A DNA stretch of 64,000 bases from CAVTWS01 sp963738445 (GCA_963738445.1 CAVTWS010000004.1:186001-250000); one strand, 5' to 3'; positions 18,359-27,318 are shown, counted from the first letter of the stretch. Translations and numbers: made by a program. Notes: generated from the sequence alone by a model not told the origin.

Positions 18359-19600
18359 TCAGCTGCCGTAGTAGGTGGGGTCGGTGTAGAAGGGTCCGGT
18401 GACCGCAGGGTCGTCGACGTTCACGGTGAAGATGTCGACCGTGGTGATCTCGCCGGACTCGAACTCGATCGTGAAGTCGGCAGCCGCCAGGCTGAACTCC
18501 TGGACCGTGATGAAGAAGGTCCCCGTGTACGGGGCGATGAACCAGTCGGCCTCACCACCGAACGTGCGGTCGGTCTGGTAGAGAGCGATCTCCTCGGCGG
18601 CGATCCCCGGAACGTCGATGCTCGTGTTGGCTTCGAGCGCGGCGGTGATGGCCTCGGGCGTCTGACCGACGTAGGCCGCGCTGAGGGCCGCGGCATCGAG
18701 GGTGGGCTGGCGTTGCGAGACGATGGTGACCACGAGGTCGGCGACCGAGCCGTCGAGGGGGAGCACCCGGTAGCGGAACGCCTGAGCTGCCTGCAGCGTC
18801 ACCTCGAAGTACGACGCCGAGTTCGCGCCGACGGTCTCGATGGTGTCGTTCGCCGTCGTGGTCGTTTCCGGAATAGTCGTCGTGGTGGTCTCGGGGACCT
18901 CGGTGGTCGTCGTCTCCGGTTCCTCGGTGGTCGTGGACTCGTCCGAGCCGTCATCGCCGCCGTCGTCGTCGGAGCCGTCGTCGCTGCTGTCGTCTGACGA
19001 GTCGTCGCTGTTGTCGTCGGAGCGCTCGTCCGAGGAGTCGTCGGAGGCGGTCTCGTCGTCGCCGCCGAGCAGGAAGAAGGCGCCGGCGCCGAGCGCAGCG
19101 GCCAGGACGATGGCGATGAGCGCCACCAGGCCCTTGCGCGGACCGCTGCCGCCGCCCCCTCCGGCCGCAGCGGGAACCAGGGGCGGTCCGCTCGGCGGGA
19201 ATCCGGGGGGCGGTGACGCCGGGCCGGGGACAGGTGGAGCCGGAGCGGCGGGCCAGTTCGGGTTCGAGGGAACGACCGGGAGCGGGACCGTGGGAGGAGG
19301 GGCGCCGCCCGATCCGGACGTTGGCGGCAGCGAGATCTGCTGCGTGACGTTGGGATCGGATTCGAAGACCGAAGCCCCCGCGCTCGGAGTCACTGGCGTG
19401 GCCGGTGCCGAAGGTACGGGCGGTGCGGCAGACGGGGGTGTGGGAGCGACAGGAGAGGAGGGGGTGACCGCGTCGACGGGGCCGGTGAGCGGGTCGGTTG
19501 ACGTCTGGCCCTGATCACTGACGTGGTCCGTCCAGCGGGTGCCGTCCCACCAGCGCAGCTGGTGCCGTCCCCCGGGGTCTGGTTCCCACGATCCGCTCAT
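18359..19600 (-). CDS. DUF2510 membrane protein with acidic low-complexity linker
   Basis: A 413-residue protein with several parts. The N-terminal DUF2510 motif is GSWEPDPGGRHQLRWWDGTRW. A Pro/Ala/Ser-rich segment runs to about residue 155, then one membrane helix (GLVALIAIVLAAALGAGAFFLL). A long Asp/Ser-only run and a Thr/Glu-rich run follow at about residues 190-255, and an extracellular beta-rich domain of about 150 residues ends the protein. ATG 19600 follows an AGGAGG ribosome site. The sensing-like layout (cytoplasmic motif, helix, rigid stalk, outer domain) suggests an envelope role; no function is established. Confidence 0.8.
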   Translation of the reverse strand: MSGSWEPDPGGRHQLRWWDGTRWTDHVSDQGQTSTDPLTGPVDAVTPSSPVAPTPPSAAPPVPSAPATPVTPSAGASVFESDPNVTQQISLPPTSGSGGAPPPTVPLPVVPSNPNWPAAPAPPVPGPASPPPGFPPSGPPLVPAAAGGGGGSGPRKGLVALIAIVLAAALGAGAFFLLGGDDETASDDSSDERSDDNSDDSSDDSSDDGSDDDGGDDGSDESTTTEEPETTTTEVPETTTTTIPETTTTANDTIETVGANSASYFEVTLQAAQAFRYRVLPLDGSVADLVVTIVSQRQPTLDAAALSAAYVGQTPEAITAALEANTSIDVPGIAAEEIALYQTDRTFGGEADWFIAPYTGTFFITVQEFSLAAADFTIEFESGEITTVDIFTVNVDDPAVTGPFYTDPTYYGS

Positions 19601-19701
19601 CTGTCCTCCTGCGTTGGAGAAAAGGTACACGGCCCGATCCCGTGTGCCGTAGCGGTTCGTTGGGGAAGTGCCGAGGGGGCGCGTTACCCTCGTTGGCGCC
19701 A

Positions 19702-19786
19702 GGAGGGATGGCAGAGCGGACGAATGCGACGGTCTTGAAAACCGTTGGGCCTCCGGGTCCCGGGGGTTCGAATCCCCCTCCCTCCG
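19702..19786 (+). tRNA. tRNA-Ser (TGA)
   Basis: An 85-nt gene with a long variable arm, typical for Ser. Acceptor GGAGGGA pairs with TCCCTCC, discriminator G; the anticodon stem ACGGT/ACCGT encloses CTTGAAA with anticodon TGA; the T arm is GGGGGTTCGAATCCCCC. CCA is not encoded. Confidence 0.96.
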
Positions 19787-19884
19787 CTGGTTCAGCCGCC
19801 AGGCTACTCGCTTGGCGGTCGCCGTCTTCTGGGTTCACGCCCACCTCGGTGGGCGGGGCCACCGGGTGGGTGGCGACCGGCCGG

Positions 19885-19890
19885 TACGGT
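19885..19890 (+). promoter_or_regulatory. -10 element, leaderless start of nth
   Basis: TACGGT is followed by AGCGAT and then GTG 19897, a 6-base gap. Confidence 0.5.
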
Positions 19891-19896
19891 AGCGAT

Positions 19897-20542
19897 GTGC
19901 GCAGGCAGGAGAAGGCGAATCGCGTCGCGGAGATCCTCGACGAGTTGTACCCGGATCCTCCGATCCCTCTCGACCACCGGGATCCGTACACGTTGTTGGT
20001 GGCCGTGGCGCTGTCGGCGCAGACGACCGATGTCAAGGTCAACCAGGTGACGCCTGCGTTGTTCGCGTTGGCGGACACGCCGGAGAAGATGGCGACACTC
20101 GGCCCCGAGCGAATTCTCGAGCTGATCCGCCAGGTCGGACTGGCTCCGACGAAGGCGAAGAACCTGTGGACCGCGGCGAACCAGATCCTCGATGCGGGGG
20201 GCGAGATCCGGCCCGACTGGGCGTTTCTCGAGTCGCTGGCCGGTGTCGGTCACAAGACCGCGAGCGTCGTGATGTCCCAGGCGTTTGGCGTGCCCGCCTT
20301 CGCGGTCGATACCCACATCCATCGTCTGGCGGCGCGCTGGAACCTGTCCGACGGGTCCACGGTGGAACGAACCGAGGGGGACCTGAAGCGGCTGTTCCCG
20401 GAGGACACCTGGAGCCGGCGCCACCTGCAGGTGATCTTCTTCGGTCGGGAACACTGCCCGGCGTTGCGCCACGACCCGACGGGGTGCCTGATCTGCCGCG
20501 TGGGCCGCGCCGCCCCGGAGCCGGGGCGGTACACGTCGTTGA
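19897..20542 (+). CDS. nth: Endonuclease III-type DNA glycosylase, frame broken near the 3' end
   Basis: A base-excision repair enzyme that removes oxidised pyrimidines and cuts the abasic site. The helix-hairpin-helix LESLAGVGHKTASVVMSQAFG carries the catalytic Lys, and AVDTHIHRLAARWNL holds the catalytic Asp; LLVAVALSAQTTD is the family N-terminal motif. As given, the frame runs on into the next tRNA. Removing one C at 20497 gives GCLICAWAAP and a stop at 20540-20542, for 214 residues, normal for Nth. The Cys pattern in the tail is C-x9-C-x2-C with no fourth Cys, unlike the usual 4Fe-4S loop. Start GTG 19897 is supported by TACGGT. Confidence 0.9.
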
Positions 20543-20653
20543 CGGTCGTGGAGTGGCCCACCCCGCTCGGGCGACTGACCGAGGATGGCGTGGCCCGTGG
20601 CGGTCGGTGCCGGACCGGCTACCATCGACGTGCCGGTTCCACGGTTCCGGTCT

Positions 20654-20743
20654 GGAGAGGTGGCCGAGTCAGGTCGAAGGCGCTCGCCTGCTAAGTGAGT
20701 GGGGTCCACAAGTCCCCCGCGGGTTCGAATCCCGCCCTCTCCG
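20654..20743 (+). tRNA. tRNA-Ser (GCT)
   Basis: A 90-nt gene with a long variable arm. Acceptor GGAGAGG pairs with CCTCTCC, discriminator G; anticodon stem CTCGC/GTGAG encloses CTGCTAA with anticodon GCT; T arm GCGGGTTCGAATCCCGC. CCA is not encoded. It is the second tRNA-Ser within 1 kb. Confidence 0.96.
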
Positions 20744-20779
20744 CGTGACAACTCGACGTCCGGTCATGGCCGGGTGCCG

Positions 20780-20785
20780 TACAAT
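20780..20785 (+). promoter_or_regulatory. -10 element of tRNA-Arg
   Basis: TACAAT ends 9 bases before the first base of the mature tRNA-Arg, the expected distance for a short tRNA leader. No clear -35 is visible. Confidence 0.45.
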
Positions 20786-20794
20786 GCCAAGCCT

Positions 20795-20868
20795 GCGCTC
20801 GTAGCTCAATTGGATAGAGCATCTGACTACGGATCAGAAGGTTGGGGGTTCGAGTCCCTCCGAGCGCG
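20795..20868 (+). tRNA. tRNA-Arg (ACG), integration target
   Basis: A 74-nt cloverleaf. Acceptor GCGCTCG pairs with CGAGCGC, discriminator G; anticodon stem TCTGA/TCAGA encloses CTACGGA with anticodon ACG. The gene is intact. Its 3' half is repeated at 28057, and its anticodon-loop part again at 32992, so this is the attachment site of the island to its right. Confidence 0.96.
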
Positions 20869-20871
20869 CTG
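20827..20871 (+). repeat. att copy 1 (attL), within tRNA-Arg
   Basis: A 45-base direct repeat identical to 28057-28101. It covers the tRNA from the anticodon loop to just past the 3' end. The 19-base core CTACGGATCAGAAGGTTGG is also found at 32992-33010, so strand exchange is probably in the anticodon stem-loop, as for many tyrosine integrases. Confidence 0.92.
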
Positions 20872-20888
20872 GTCGAATACGCAGCGTC

Positions 20889-20910
20889 TGGTGGGGTTTT
20901 CGCCCCACCA
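20889..20910 (+). terminator. Terminator of tRNA-Arg
   Basis: TGGTGGGG and CCCCACCA form a perfect 8-base-pair stem around a TTTTCG loop, followed by a T-rich stretch (TCGTTCGTTTT). It lies 20 bases after the tRNA and inside element 1, so integration also supplied the tRNA with this terminator. Confidence 0.6.
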
Positions 20911-21026
20911 TCGTTCGTTTTCGGCAGCGGTTCGACCGCTCGGCCGGGGCCCGCCAGCTAACCAACTTGGCCCGCACCTCCGTCGCGTCAGCCGTCCTCA
21001 CCGCGCTTATCCCGCGGGAGGACGAC

Positions 21027-22174
21027 ATGACGGTGATGCGACGCAACCAGGGCTGGGGCTTCGCGGCCTGGGTGCCCGATGCACAACGGGGCCGCCGCCA
21101 GGTCTGGCGGAGCGGGTTCCGCACCAAGGCCGAAGCGGCTGCGGCCGAGCGACGCTTCCTCGTCGAGGCGGAAGACGCGGCTCACCAATCTCCGGACGCT
21201 CCGTCCCCGACGGTTGAGGCGTTCCTGGTGGACTGGCTCGAGCACTCGGCGTCGACCCGCCGCCCGACGACGTCGGTGAGCTACGACACGGCTGGTCCGC
21301 CAGCACATCGTCCCGCACCTTGGCGTCGATCACCCTCGCCGATCTCGCACCGGCCGACCTCCGGGCCTGGCACGCCACGCTGCTCCGCAAGCCGAAGCGG
21401 TGGGGCGGCGACCCGTTGTCGCCGACCACCGTGCGCCTGACGCACCGGGTGCTGCGCCGGGCGCTGCAGGACGCGCTGCGGTGGGAACTCATCGACCGCA
21501 ACCCGTGCGACGCCGTGATCGCACCCCGGCGCGCCGAGATCGAGATGCGCTCCTGGGACGCCGTGCAGGCCCGCACGTTCCTCGCCCACGTCGAGCACGA
21601 CCGTCTCTCGGCGATGTGGCGACTCTTCGTCGCCACCGGCATGCGCCGGGGCGAGGTTGCCGGCCTGCGGTGGATCGACGTCGACCTCGACGCCGGACGG
21701 ATCGCCGTGCGCTCGACACGGGTACTCGTCTACACCGAGGTCCAGGTCGTCGAACCGAAGACGCGGCGCTCGCGGCGCTCCGTCACCCTCGACGCCGGCA
21801 CGGTCGACGCGCTGCGCGATCACCGGGCCCGTCAGGAGCACGAACGCGCGCTCGGCGGCGAGGCGTGGACCGATTCGGGCTACGTGTTCGTGCGCAAGGA
21901 CGGTCACCCGATCGACCCGGATCGCATTACACACCTCTTCGGTCTCGCGGTCGCAGCGTGTGGTCTCCCGCGCATCCGTCTGCACGACCTCCGCCACACC
22001 GCGGCCACCCTCGCGCTCGGCGCGGGGGTGCACCCGAAGGTGGTGAGCGAGCGGCTCGGGCACTCCTCGATAGCCCTCACGTTGGATACCTACAGCCACG
22101 TACTGCCGTCGATGCAGGAGGACGCTGCGGCCAAGATGGGCTCGATCCTCGACGTCGACACCTCAACCGGCTGA
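21027..22174 (+). pseudogene. Tyrosine integrase of element 1, frame broken twice
   Basis: A phage-type site-specific recombinase. The N-terminal SAM-like part (residues 1-75) and the catalytic part lie in different frames. Single extra bases near 21290 and 21325 separate them; skipping both restores SYDTLVRQHIVPHLGSITLADL and gives 381 residues, normal for the family. Catalytic residues are present: Arg in TGMRRGEVAGL, HDLRHTAATLAL (HxxR) and the Tyr in LTLDTYSHVL. ATG 21027 follows GGGAGG at 5 bases. It sits 156 bases from att copy 1 and reads away from it. The gene may be intact in the organism if the extra bases are assembly errors. Confidence 0.88.
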
Positions 22175-22289
22175 CCGATCCTCAACGCGATCTTCAACGG
22201 ACACCTCAACGCGGTCCGGCTGACGGCGGGTCCGTGCCGACCCGACCGGCCGTGTCGCTTCGGGTCCGGCGACTGCGCTTATCCGGGGC

Positions 22290-22505
22290 ATGACCAACCT
22301 CCCCGTTCCCACCGGCCCGGTGCGCAAGCTCACTTACACGGTCCCCGAAGCCGCTTCGATGCTCGGGATCTCCCGTTCGACCGCCTACGAGTGCGTTCGT
22401 CGCGGCGAGATCCCCTCGCTCACCCTCGGCCGACGCGTGCTCATCACCCGCGCCCAGCTCGAACAGCTCGTCGGCCCGCTCACCGACGCTCCCACCGCTT
22501 CGTGA
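22290..22505 (+). CDS. Excisionase-like helix-turn-helix protein
   Basis: A 71-residue protein with the MerR/Xis-type motif TVPEAASMLGISRSTAYECVRRGEIPSLTLGRRVLI, a winged helix typical of excisionases that set the direction of tyrosine integrases. It follows the integrase by about 115 bases and overlaps the next gene by four bases (GTGA), which ties the three genes into one unit. It could alternatively be a transcription regulator of the element. Confidence 0.8.
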   Translation: MTNLPVPTGPVRKLTYTVPEAASMLGISRSTAYECVRRGEIPSLTLGRRVLITRAQLEQLVGPLTDAPTAS

Positions 22506-23213
22506 GCGCACCCGACGACCCTCGCTCGGCCCGACCTCGTGACCTCGACAAGCCGGCGCCCGATCACGTTGACAAGACCGGCACAGACTTGCCGGTTCCG
22601 CTGTGCGGAACCGGAGGAAGCATCAACGACCGTTGCGACCAGTGCCCGCTCGATCTGCTCGCCGCCGCGCTGCGGCGCAGTGCCCGCACCGCCCCTCGAC
22701 GACACGACAAGCGCAGCGGCCTACCGCTGGCTCGCCCAGGTACAGTCCGTGATGGTCTTTCGCCGAGAGGCGCGCATCCTCGCCAGGGCGCTCCAGCGCG
22801 CCATCACCGAGGAGAGCCACAGCCGCCGCCATCTGGAAGCGATCCGCGACTCGATGCGGCGTCGCCAGCCCGACCGAGCGGAGATGGACGCGGGTACCTA
22901 CTGGACCCGGCGCGAGGCCGGCCGCGTCTCTCAACGACCGGTTCGCGTCGAAGTCAACCCCGAGGCATGGCACCGGCTCAAGACAAAAGCCGCGGCCGCA
23001 GGAACCACCGTCGGCGAGTTCCTCGGCGCCATCGCGGCGGAGCACGTCGAGTCACCGCCGCCCCCGCCGGACTATGGATCGGAGCGGAGAACCGTCTTCC
23101 TCCGGATCGCCATCACCGACGACGACTGGACACGCTTCGCCCACTCCAGCCGAGCGGTTGGCGCAACCGTCGCCCGACGCCTGGGCTCGCTCGTCGAACC
23201 CGACTCAACGTAG
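22502..23213 (+). CDS. Hypothetical element protein, frame broken once
   Basis: I do not recognise this protein. The N-terminal frame starts at GTG 22502, overlapping the previous stop, and has three cysteines in LCGTGGSINDRCDQC. One extra base near 22692 shifts the frame; the second frame continues with a helical charged region (FRREARILARALQRAI) and a segment RPVRVEVNPEAWHRLKTKAA that resembles a ribbon-helix-helix or plasmid-type DNA-binding motif. Skipping one base gives 236 residues. Its place after the excisionase gene suggests a role in element maintenance, but this is inference. Confidence 0.6.
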
Positions 23214-23594
23214 GGCCCCGTATCTTCCGTCCGACTCGTCGGAACGACCACCGCATATCGCCGGTTACGAGTGGGGCCGAGTTGGTCAGCGGTCCGAGCA
23301 CTATGCAGCGTGTTCGGGTGATCTCAATGCGCAATATCGGGCCCCGAGTCGGGTACCTGAGCCCAGTCGGTGAATGGAGCGTCGCGGGCTATACGGAGCG
23401 GTGATCTCGAGCGTCCCAACCGGCACCTTGGCGGCTTGCCCACGTCGACTTGTCCGTTCGCTCGGGTGACAGGCAGGGTCCTCGCGCAACCGGAGCCGTC
23501 CGATGGGTCTGGCCGCAGCTGGCGCGACAGTGTGGATGAATCGTGCTCGCGTCTGCGGTTCGTTGCCGAGTTGGGCCGTGTGCGTGTCGTGGTG
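23214..23594. other. Gap of 381 bases without a supported gene
   Basis: This stretch lies between the 3' ends of two convergent genes. A small inverted repeat (TCCGA, CTCG, TCGGA, about 23230-23245) follows the hypothetical gene and may help end its transcript. Nothing else is recognisable; open frames here are Arg-rich shadows. It could be the decayed end of a former gene. Confidence 0.5.
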
Positions 23595-24239
23595 TCATGC
23601 GTCGAGCCAGGCGAGCACAGCGAGCACGCGGCGATGATCGTCGGGAGCCTGGAGGAGGTCCAGTTTGGCGAGGATCTTGGCGATGTGGGTCTCGACGGTC
23701 TTGTCGGTGAGGACGAGGTGACGTGCAATGGCTGCGTTCGAGCGGCCGGCGGCAACGAGGCCCAGGACCTCGCGCTCGCGGGCCGACAGGCGCGCGAGAC
23801 GATCCCGTTGCTGGTGGCGTCCAAGCAGAGCGCTGACGACGTCAGGGTCGAGCACGGTGCCGCCCGTTGCGACTGTCCGTAGCGCGTCCACGAGCGTTGC
23901 GACGTCGAGTACGTGATCCTTGAGGAGGTATCCGAACCCGCGCGGGTGAGCTCGCGCCAGGGCAGCCGCGTGGCGGACCTCCAGCGTCTGCGAAAGAAGC
24001 ATGATCCCGAGATCGGGCAATCGGCCGCGAAGCATGCCGGCAGCCTCGGCGCCCTCGTGGGTGAAGGTCGGAGGCATGCGTATGTCGATAATGGCAACGT
24101 CTGGCGCTCGAGCGTCGACCATAGCGACCAGGGCGTCGGCGTCGCCGACGAGGGCGTCGACGTAGATGCCTGTTTCGGTAAGCAGCCGCGCGAGTCCCTC
24201 GCGCCACAACGTTGAGTCATCGGCGATCACGACGTGCAT
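23595..24239 (-). CDS. NarL/LuxR-family response regulator
   Basis: A 214-residue two-component regulator. The receiver domain starts MHVVIADDSTLWREGL with the acidic pocket, the phosphate-accepting Asp is in VAIIDIRMPP near residue 54, and the Lys is in YLLKDHV near residue 107. The C-terminal LuxR helix-turn-helix is LSAREREVLGLVAAGRSNAAIARHLVLTDKTVETHIAKIL. It overlaps its kinase gene by 13 bases, so the pair is translated together. Targets are unknown; the divergent small membrane gene next to the kinase is the nearest candidate. Confidence 0.92.
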   Translation of the reverse strand: MHVVIADDSTLWREGLARLLTETGIYVDALVGDADALVAMVDARAPDVAIIDIRMPPTFTHEGAEAAGMLRGRLPDLGIMLLSQTLEVRHAAALARAHPRGFGYLLKDHVLDVATLVDALRTVATGGTVLDPDVVSALLGRHQQRDRLARLSAREREVLGLVAAGRSNAAIARHLVLTDKTVETHIAKILAKLDLLQAPDDHRRVLAVLAWLDA

Positions 24240-26233
24240 GGCAGTACCGCCTCGATCCGGGTACCGGCGCCGGCGGCGGAGGTGACGGTGAGCCGTCCGC
24301 CGGCGGCCTCGACGCGATCCGTCAGCCCGCGCAAGCCAGCCCCGGCGGGGTTTGCGCCGCCGGGGCCGGCATCTTGCACGACAAGCCGGAGTTTGCTGCC
24401 GGGATTGTCGAGGTGAACGGTCACGTTGCGGGCATCGGCGTGTTTGACAGCGTTGCTGATGGCCTCGCACGCAACGAACCACATCGTCGCCTCGATGAGT
24501 GGCGGGTGGCGGCGTTGGGAACCTTGAATGTTCAGCGATACCGGTAGCCGCGACGACATGTCCTCGAGCGCGGCGGGGAGACCGCCGCCTTCCAGGACTG
24601 CTGGGTGGAGCCCGTTGGCGAGCGCACGTAGTTCGGCGACGGTGTTGCGGGATTCGCGCACGCCGAGTTCGAGCGACGAAACCAAGCGTTCGCGGGTTCC
24701 GTTGAGCAACGCGGCCTGCATCTGGGCGGCGGCGCCGAGGAGCCGCTGCTGCGCGCCGTCATGCAAGTCGCGCTCGACGCGGCGCCGCTCGTCGAGTTGG
24801 GCTTGAGCGATCCGTTCCCGAGAAGCACGGATCTCGTCGAGCTGCACCGCGATGGCGGCGCGGAGCCTGGCGTTGTCGAGCTCGGGGGCGGCCTCGTCGA
24901 GCACGGCCCGAACAGCCACGTCGTCGTCGCACGAAGTCGACACCGCAGCGACCGGTCGGCCACTGCGCTCGACGATGACGGCGCCGCTGGTTAGGACGCC
25001 GCTCGTAGAGCCCTGCTCGGTCACCCAACGGGAGCGTGTTTCGTCCCAATACGCCACGCTCAGACCGCGGTCGCCGAGCGCTTCTTGCAGCACCGCCTCC
25101 ACCGCTCGCTCCGGCGGCGGATCGGAGACGAACGCCCGCACCTGGCGAACCGCCTCGTAGCGGCGCCGTTGGAACCGCCGGTCGAGGGCGTCTCTCACGT
25201 ACCCGTAGACCGGACGGGCAATGACGACCGCTGCCCACGTGGCGGCGGTTGTCGCAACCGTTGACCGACCAGCGGCTTGACCAACCGCTGACGCGACAAC
25301 AATAACCACCGCGGCGTAGGTCGCAAGAAGGCAACCGGCGACGATCACATAGGCGGCTGCTCGCGAGAGGATCCGGTCGACGTCGTACAGGTGATAGCAG
25401 CTCACGGCAAGTCCGGCGCCGACTGGGACAATGACGATGAGCCCCACAACGGCGACGTCGAGGAGCACGTCGTTGTCCGTAACAGCAGCGATGAACGTCA
25501 CAACCAGCAACACTGGCATCGGGACGGCCGCGACGACGAGCCACAACAGCTGTCGGCGGACCTCACCGCGAGCGCGAACGAACCGCACGACGAGTGACAC
25601 GACGGACGCCGCGACGAGGACGAACGTGACGACCGCCGTGAACAGCCGTACCAGGCGCAGATCGATCGCGGTGACCCCCCAGGGGTTCTTGACCGAAGCG
25701 AGTGGACTCCCAAGCCGCACGGGCGAGATCAGCCGGAGCACGAACCACACCGAAGCGGCGACGACCATCAGCCGGGACGACCTACGCCATCGCCACGACA
25801 AGTACTGACCGTCGGGTGTGAGCGAACAGATCAATGCGATGAGTACGAACGCCACGATGAACAGCGAGTTCGAGATGACCGCGGCCTCAGCGCTCCCAGG
25901 AGGCGAGTTGTCCCGAGCGACCGCTCCGTAGAGGCCGTACGACTCCGTCAGTCCCCAAGTCGCGAGGGTGACGCCCAGCCCAGAGAACAACCGTCCGACG
26001 GGGTTGGTTGCTCGCCGCACGAGCAGTGTCGCTCCCACCAGAGCTGACGCGCCCCAAGCCGCGACGTACACGCCGACGGGGTCGCCGAGCGCCGGCCGAT
26101 CCACGCCGGCCGCACTGATCGTGCGGTCGAGCAGCAACGCGAGCACCAGCGCGGCGATGCCATACCCAACCATCACTCCGGCCAACACCCCGCCGAGCCG
26201 ACCGACCGATCCGAGGTCTCGCATTTTGGGCAT
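24227..26233 (-). CDS. NarL-type sensor histidine kinase, multi-pass
   Basis: A sensor kinase of about 669 residues. Around eight hydrophobic segments fill residues 10-330, forming a membrane sensor without a large outer domain. A GAF-like region of about 120 residues follows, then the HisKA_3 phosphoacceptor helix ERRRVERDLHDGAQQRLLGA. The ATPase has an N-box in ACEAISNAVKHADARNV and the G-boxes DAGPGG and GAGLRGLTDRVEAAGG. ATG 26233 is chosen; ATG 26224 is equally possible. It works with the response regulator gene that overlaps its end. Multi-pass sensors often detect membrane or lipid-related cues, but the signal here is unknown. Confidence 0.9.
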   Translation of the reverse strand: MPKMRDLGSVGRLGGVLAGVMVGYGIAALVLALLLDRTISAAGVDRPALGDPVGVYVAAWGASALVGATLLVRRATNPVGRLFSGLGVTLATWGLTESYGLYGAVARDNSPPGSAEAAVISNSLFIVAFVLIALICSLTPDGQYLSWRWRRSSRLMVVAASVWFVLRLISPVRLGSPLASVKNPWGVTAIDLRLVRLFTAVVTFVLVAASVVSLVVRFVRARGEVRRQLLWLVVAAVPMPVLLVVTFIAAVTDNDVLLDVAVVGLIVIVPVGAGLAVSCYHLYDVDRILSRAAAYVIVAGCLLATYAAVVIVVASAVGQAAGRSTVATTAATWAAVVIARPVYGYVRDALDRRFQRRRYEAVRQVRAFVSDPPPERAVEAVLQEALGDRGLSVAYWDETRSRWVTEQGSTSGVLTSGAVIVERSGRPVAAVSTSCDDDVAVRAVLDEAAPELDNARLRAAIAVQLDEIRASRERIAQAQLDERRRVERDLHDGAQQRLLGAAAQMQAALLNGTRERLVSSLELGVRESRNTVAELRALANGLHPAVLEGGGLPAALEDMSSRLPVSLNIQGSQRRHPPLIEATMWFVACEAISNAVKHADARNVTVHLDNPGSKLRLVVQDAGPGGANPAGAGLRGLTDRVEAAGGRLTVTSAAGAGTRIEAVLPCTS

Positions 26234-26367
26234 CACCGAACTATGGCACCGCCAGCGTCCCGCTGCCTCGGGGCTACCCCTGAGCGAAACCTCGGAGACC
26301 GCCCCGATGCGCGCACGTGAGGCGAAAGGGCACAATGCCGGCGAAGCCAATCAACGAAAGGAACCCC

Positions 26368-26619
26368 ATGGTTCAAATCGGAGTACTCATCGTCGCTATT
26401 GCCGCCGGCATATTTGCACGCTCGTGGCGCCAGGCGTGGCGCATCGTGGCGGCAACGTTCATCGTCACCTCTGCAGTACAGACCCCCTTGGTCATCAGGG
26501 GCAACGACATCGACAGCCCGCTCGTGTACTGGGGCGTCCAAGCACTCACCCTGATCGTCGGCCTCGGGATCGCCTGGGCGCTGACGGCCAGGCGCGAGCG
26601 TCGACTCTCGGTTAGCTAA
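26368..26619 (+). CDS. Small membrane protein divergent from the kinase
   Basis: An 83-residue protein with three predicted hydrophobic stretches (VQIGVLIVAIAAGIFA, AATFIVTSAVQTPLVI, ALTLIVGLGIAWAL) and a basic tail. ATG 26368 follows AAAGGA at 6 bases; an upstream in-frame ATG is possible but lacks that. It is transcribed away from the kinase gene, a common place for a target or accessory sensor of a two-component system. No family is recognised. Confidence 0.7.
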   Translation: MVQIGVLIVAIAAGIFARSWRQAWRIVAATFIVTSAVQTPLVIRGNDIDSPLVYWGVQALTLIVGLGIAWALTARRERRLSVS

Positions 26620-26640
26620 CCCCGCGCCCTCACCGCGCCT

Positions 26641-26669
26641 GATATCGGGGCGAACACCGCCCCGATATC
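26641..26669. terminator. Perfect 12-base-pair hairpin
   Basis: GATATCGGGGCG, loop AACAC, then the exact reverse complement. It sits 21 bases after the small membrane gene in the 315-base gap 26620-26934. There is no T run after it, so it may be a terminator of the GC-rich type or a protein-binding site. The rest of the gap up to 26900 shows nothing recognisable. Confidence 0.45.
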
Positions 26670-26900
26670 GCGCAACGGAATCCCGCTCGATATCAGCGAG
26701 AGGGCTGCGATCCGCCCGTGACGGCAGGGCACTGCACTTCGGCCCATATACCGTGCCCGCCTGACCAGCTTCGGTGTGTGGATGGGGCTCGCGTTAGACC
26801 GTCCAGAATCGGGAACCCCCATCGCTCCCCGCATCACGGTCAACCACCGGATCCGGATCCGCGCGGTGTGATCTCCGTCAACGCCTCCAGTCACCATTGG

Positions 26901-26928
26901 TTGCAGATATTGCACTCCCTGGTATCGT
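26901..26928 (+). promoter_or_regulatory. Promoter of the PIN toxin-antitoxin operon
   Basis: TTGCAG, 16 bases, TATCGT, then CAGGGC and ATG 26935. Both hexamers and the spacing fit a housekeeping promoter, and the 6-base gap implies a leaderless mRNA. Confidence 0.55.
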
Positions 26929-26934
26929 CAGGGC

Positions 26935-27318
26935 ATGTCTGACGTAGCGCTGACCAAACTGTCGGCCGAGAACCGTTCTGCGCGGACCGCAGCTCGTCAG
27001 CTCGCGACGCTGGTGGACGACGGTTCGGAGCTCGGTCACGCGTTGCGCGAGGTGCTCGAGGACGTCGCTGCCGGCCAGGCGGTGGTCATCCTTCGGCCGA
27101 GCCAGGAGGTCACCCCAGCGCAAGCGGCCAAGGTCCTCGGTGTGACCCGTCAGTTCGTCGACCGGCTGTGCGCCGAAGAGGTCCTCCCCTTCCGTCGGCT
27201 GCCCGCCAGCCGACACCGCAAGATCCTGCTCTCCGACGTCCTCGCCATCGCAGCTGAGCGGGATCGACGTCGCGCAGGCGCCGCCAAGATCCGGTCGGTG
27301 CTCGACGAGCCCTCGTGA
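26935..27318 (+). CDS. Antitoxin with excisionase-like helix-turn-helix
   Basis: A 127-residue protein. Residues 55-105 carry a MerR/Xis-type DNA-binding motif, TPAQAAKVLGVTRQFVDRLC followed by PFRRLPASRHRKIL. It precedes a PIN-domain gene and overlaps it by four bases (GTGA), the standard layout of antitoxin and toxin. The protein should neutralise the PIN toxin and repress the operon. Assignment rests on motif and context. Confidence 0.82.
   Translation: MSDVALTKLSAENRSARTAARQLATLVDDGSELGHALREVLEDVAAGQAVVILRPSQEVTPAQAAKVLGVTRQFVDRLCAEEVLPFRRLPASRHRKILLSDVLAIAAERDRRRAGAAKIRSVLDEPS

Noticed and set aside
18950..19060. TCG/GTC-rich tract as a DNA repeat or CRISPR-like array
   Set aside because: It is the coding sequence of the Asp/Ser-rich linker of the DUF2510 protein on the minus strand; there are no regular spacers.
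20543..20694. Extended C-terminus of nth reaching into the tRNA-Ser gene
   Set aside because: The extra 50 residues have no family match, and one base removed at 20497 gives a normal ending before the tRNA.
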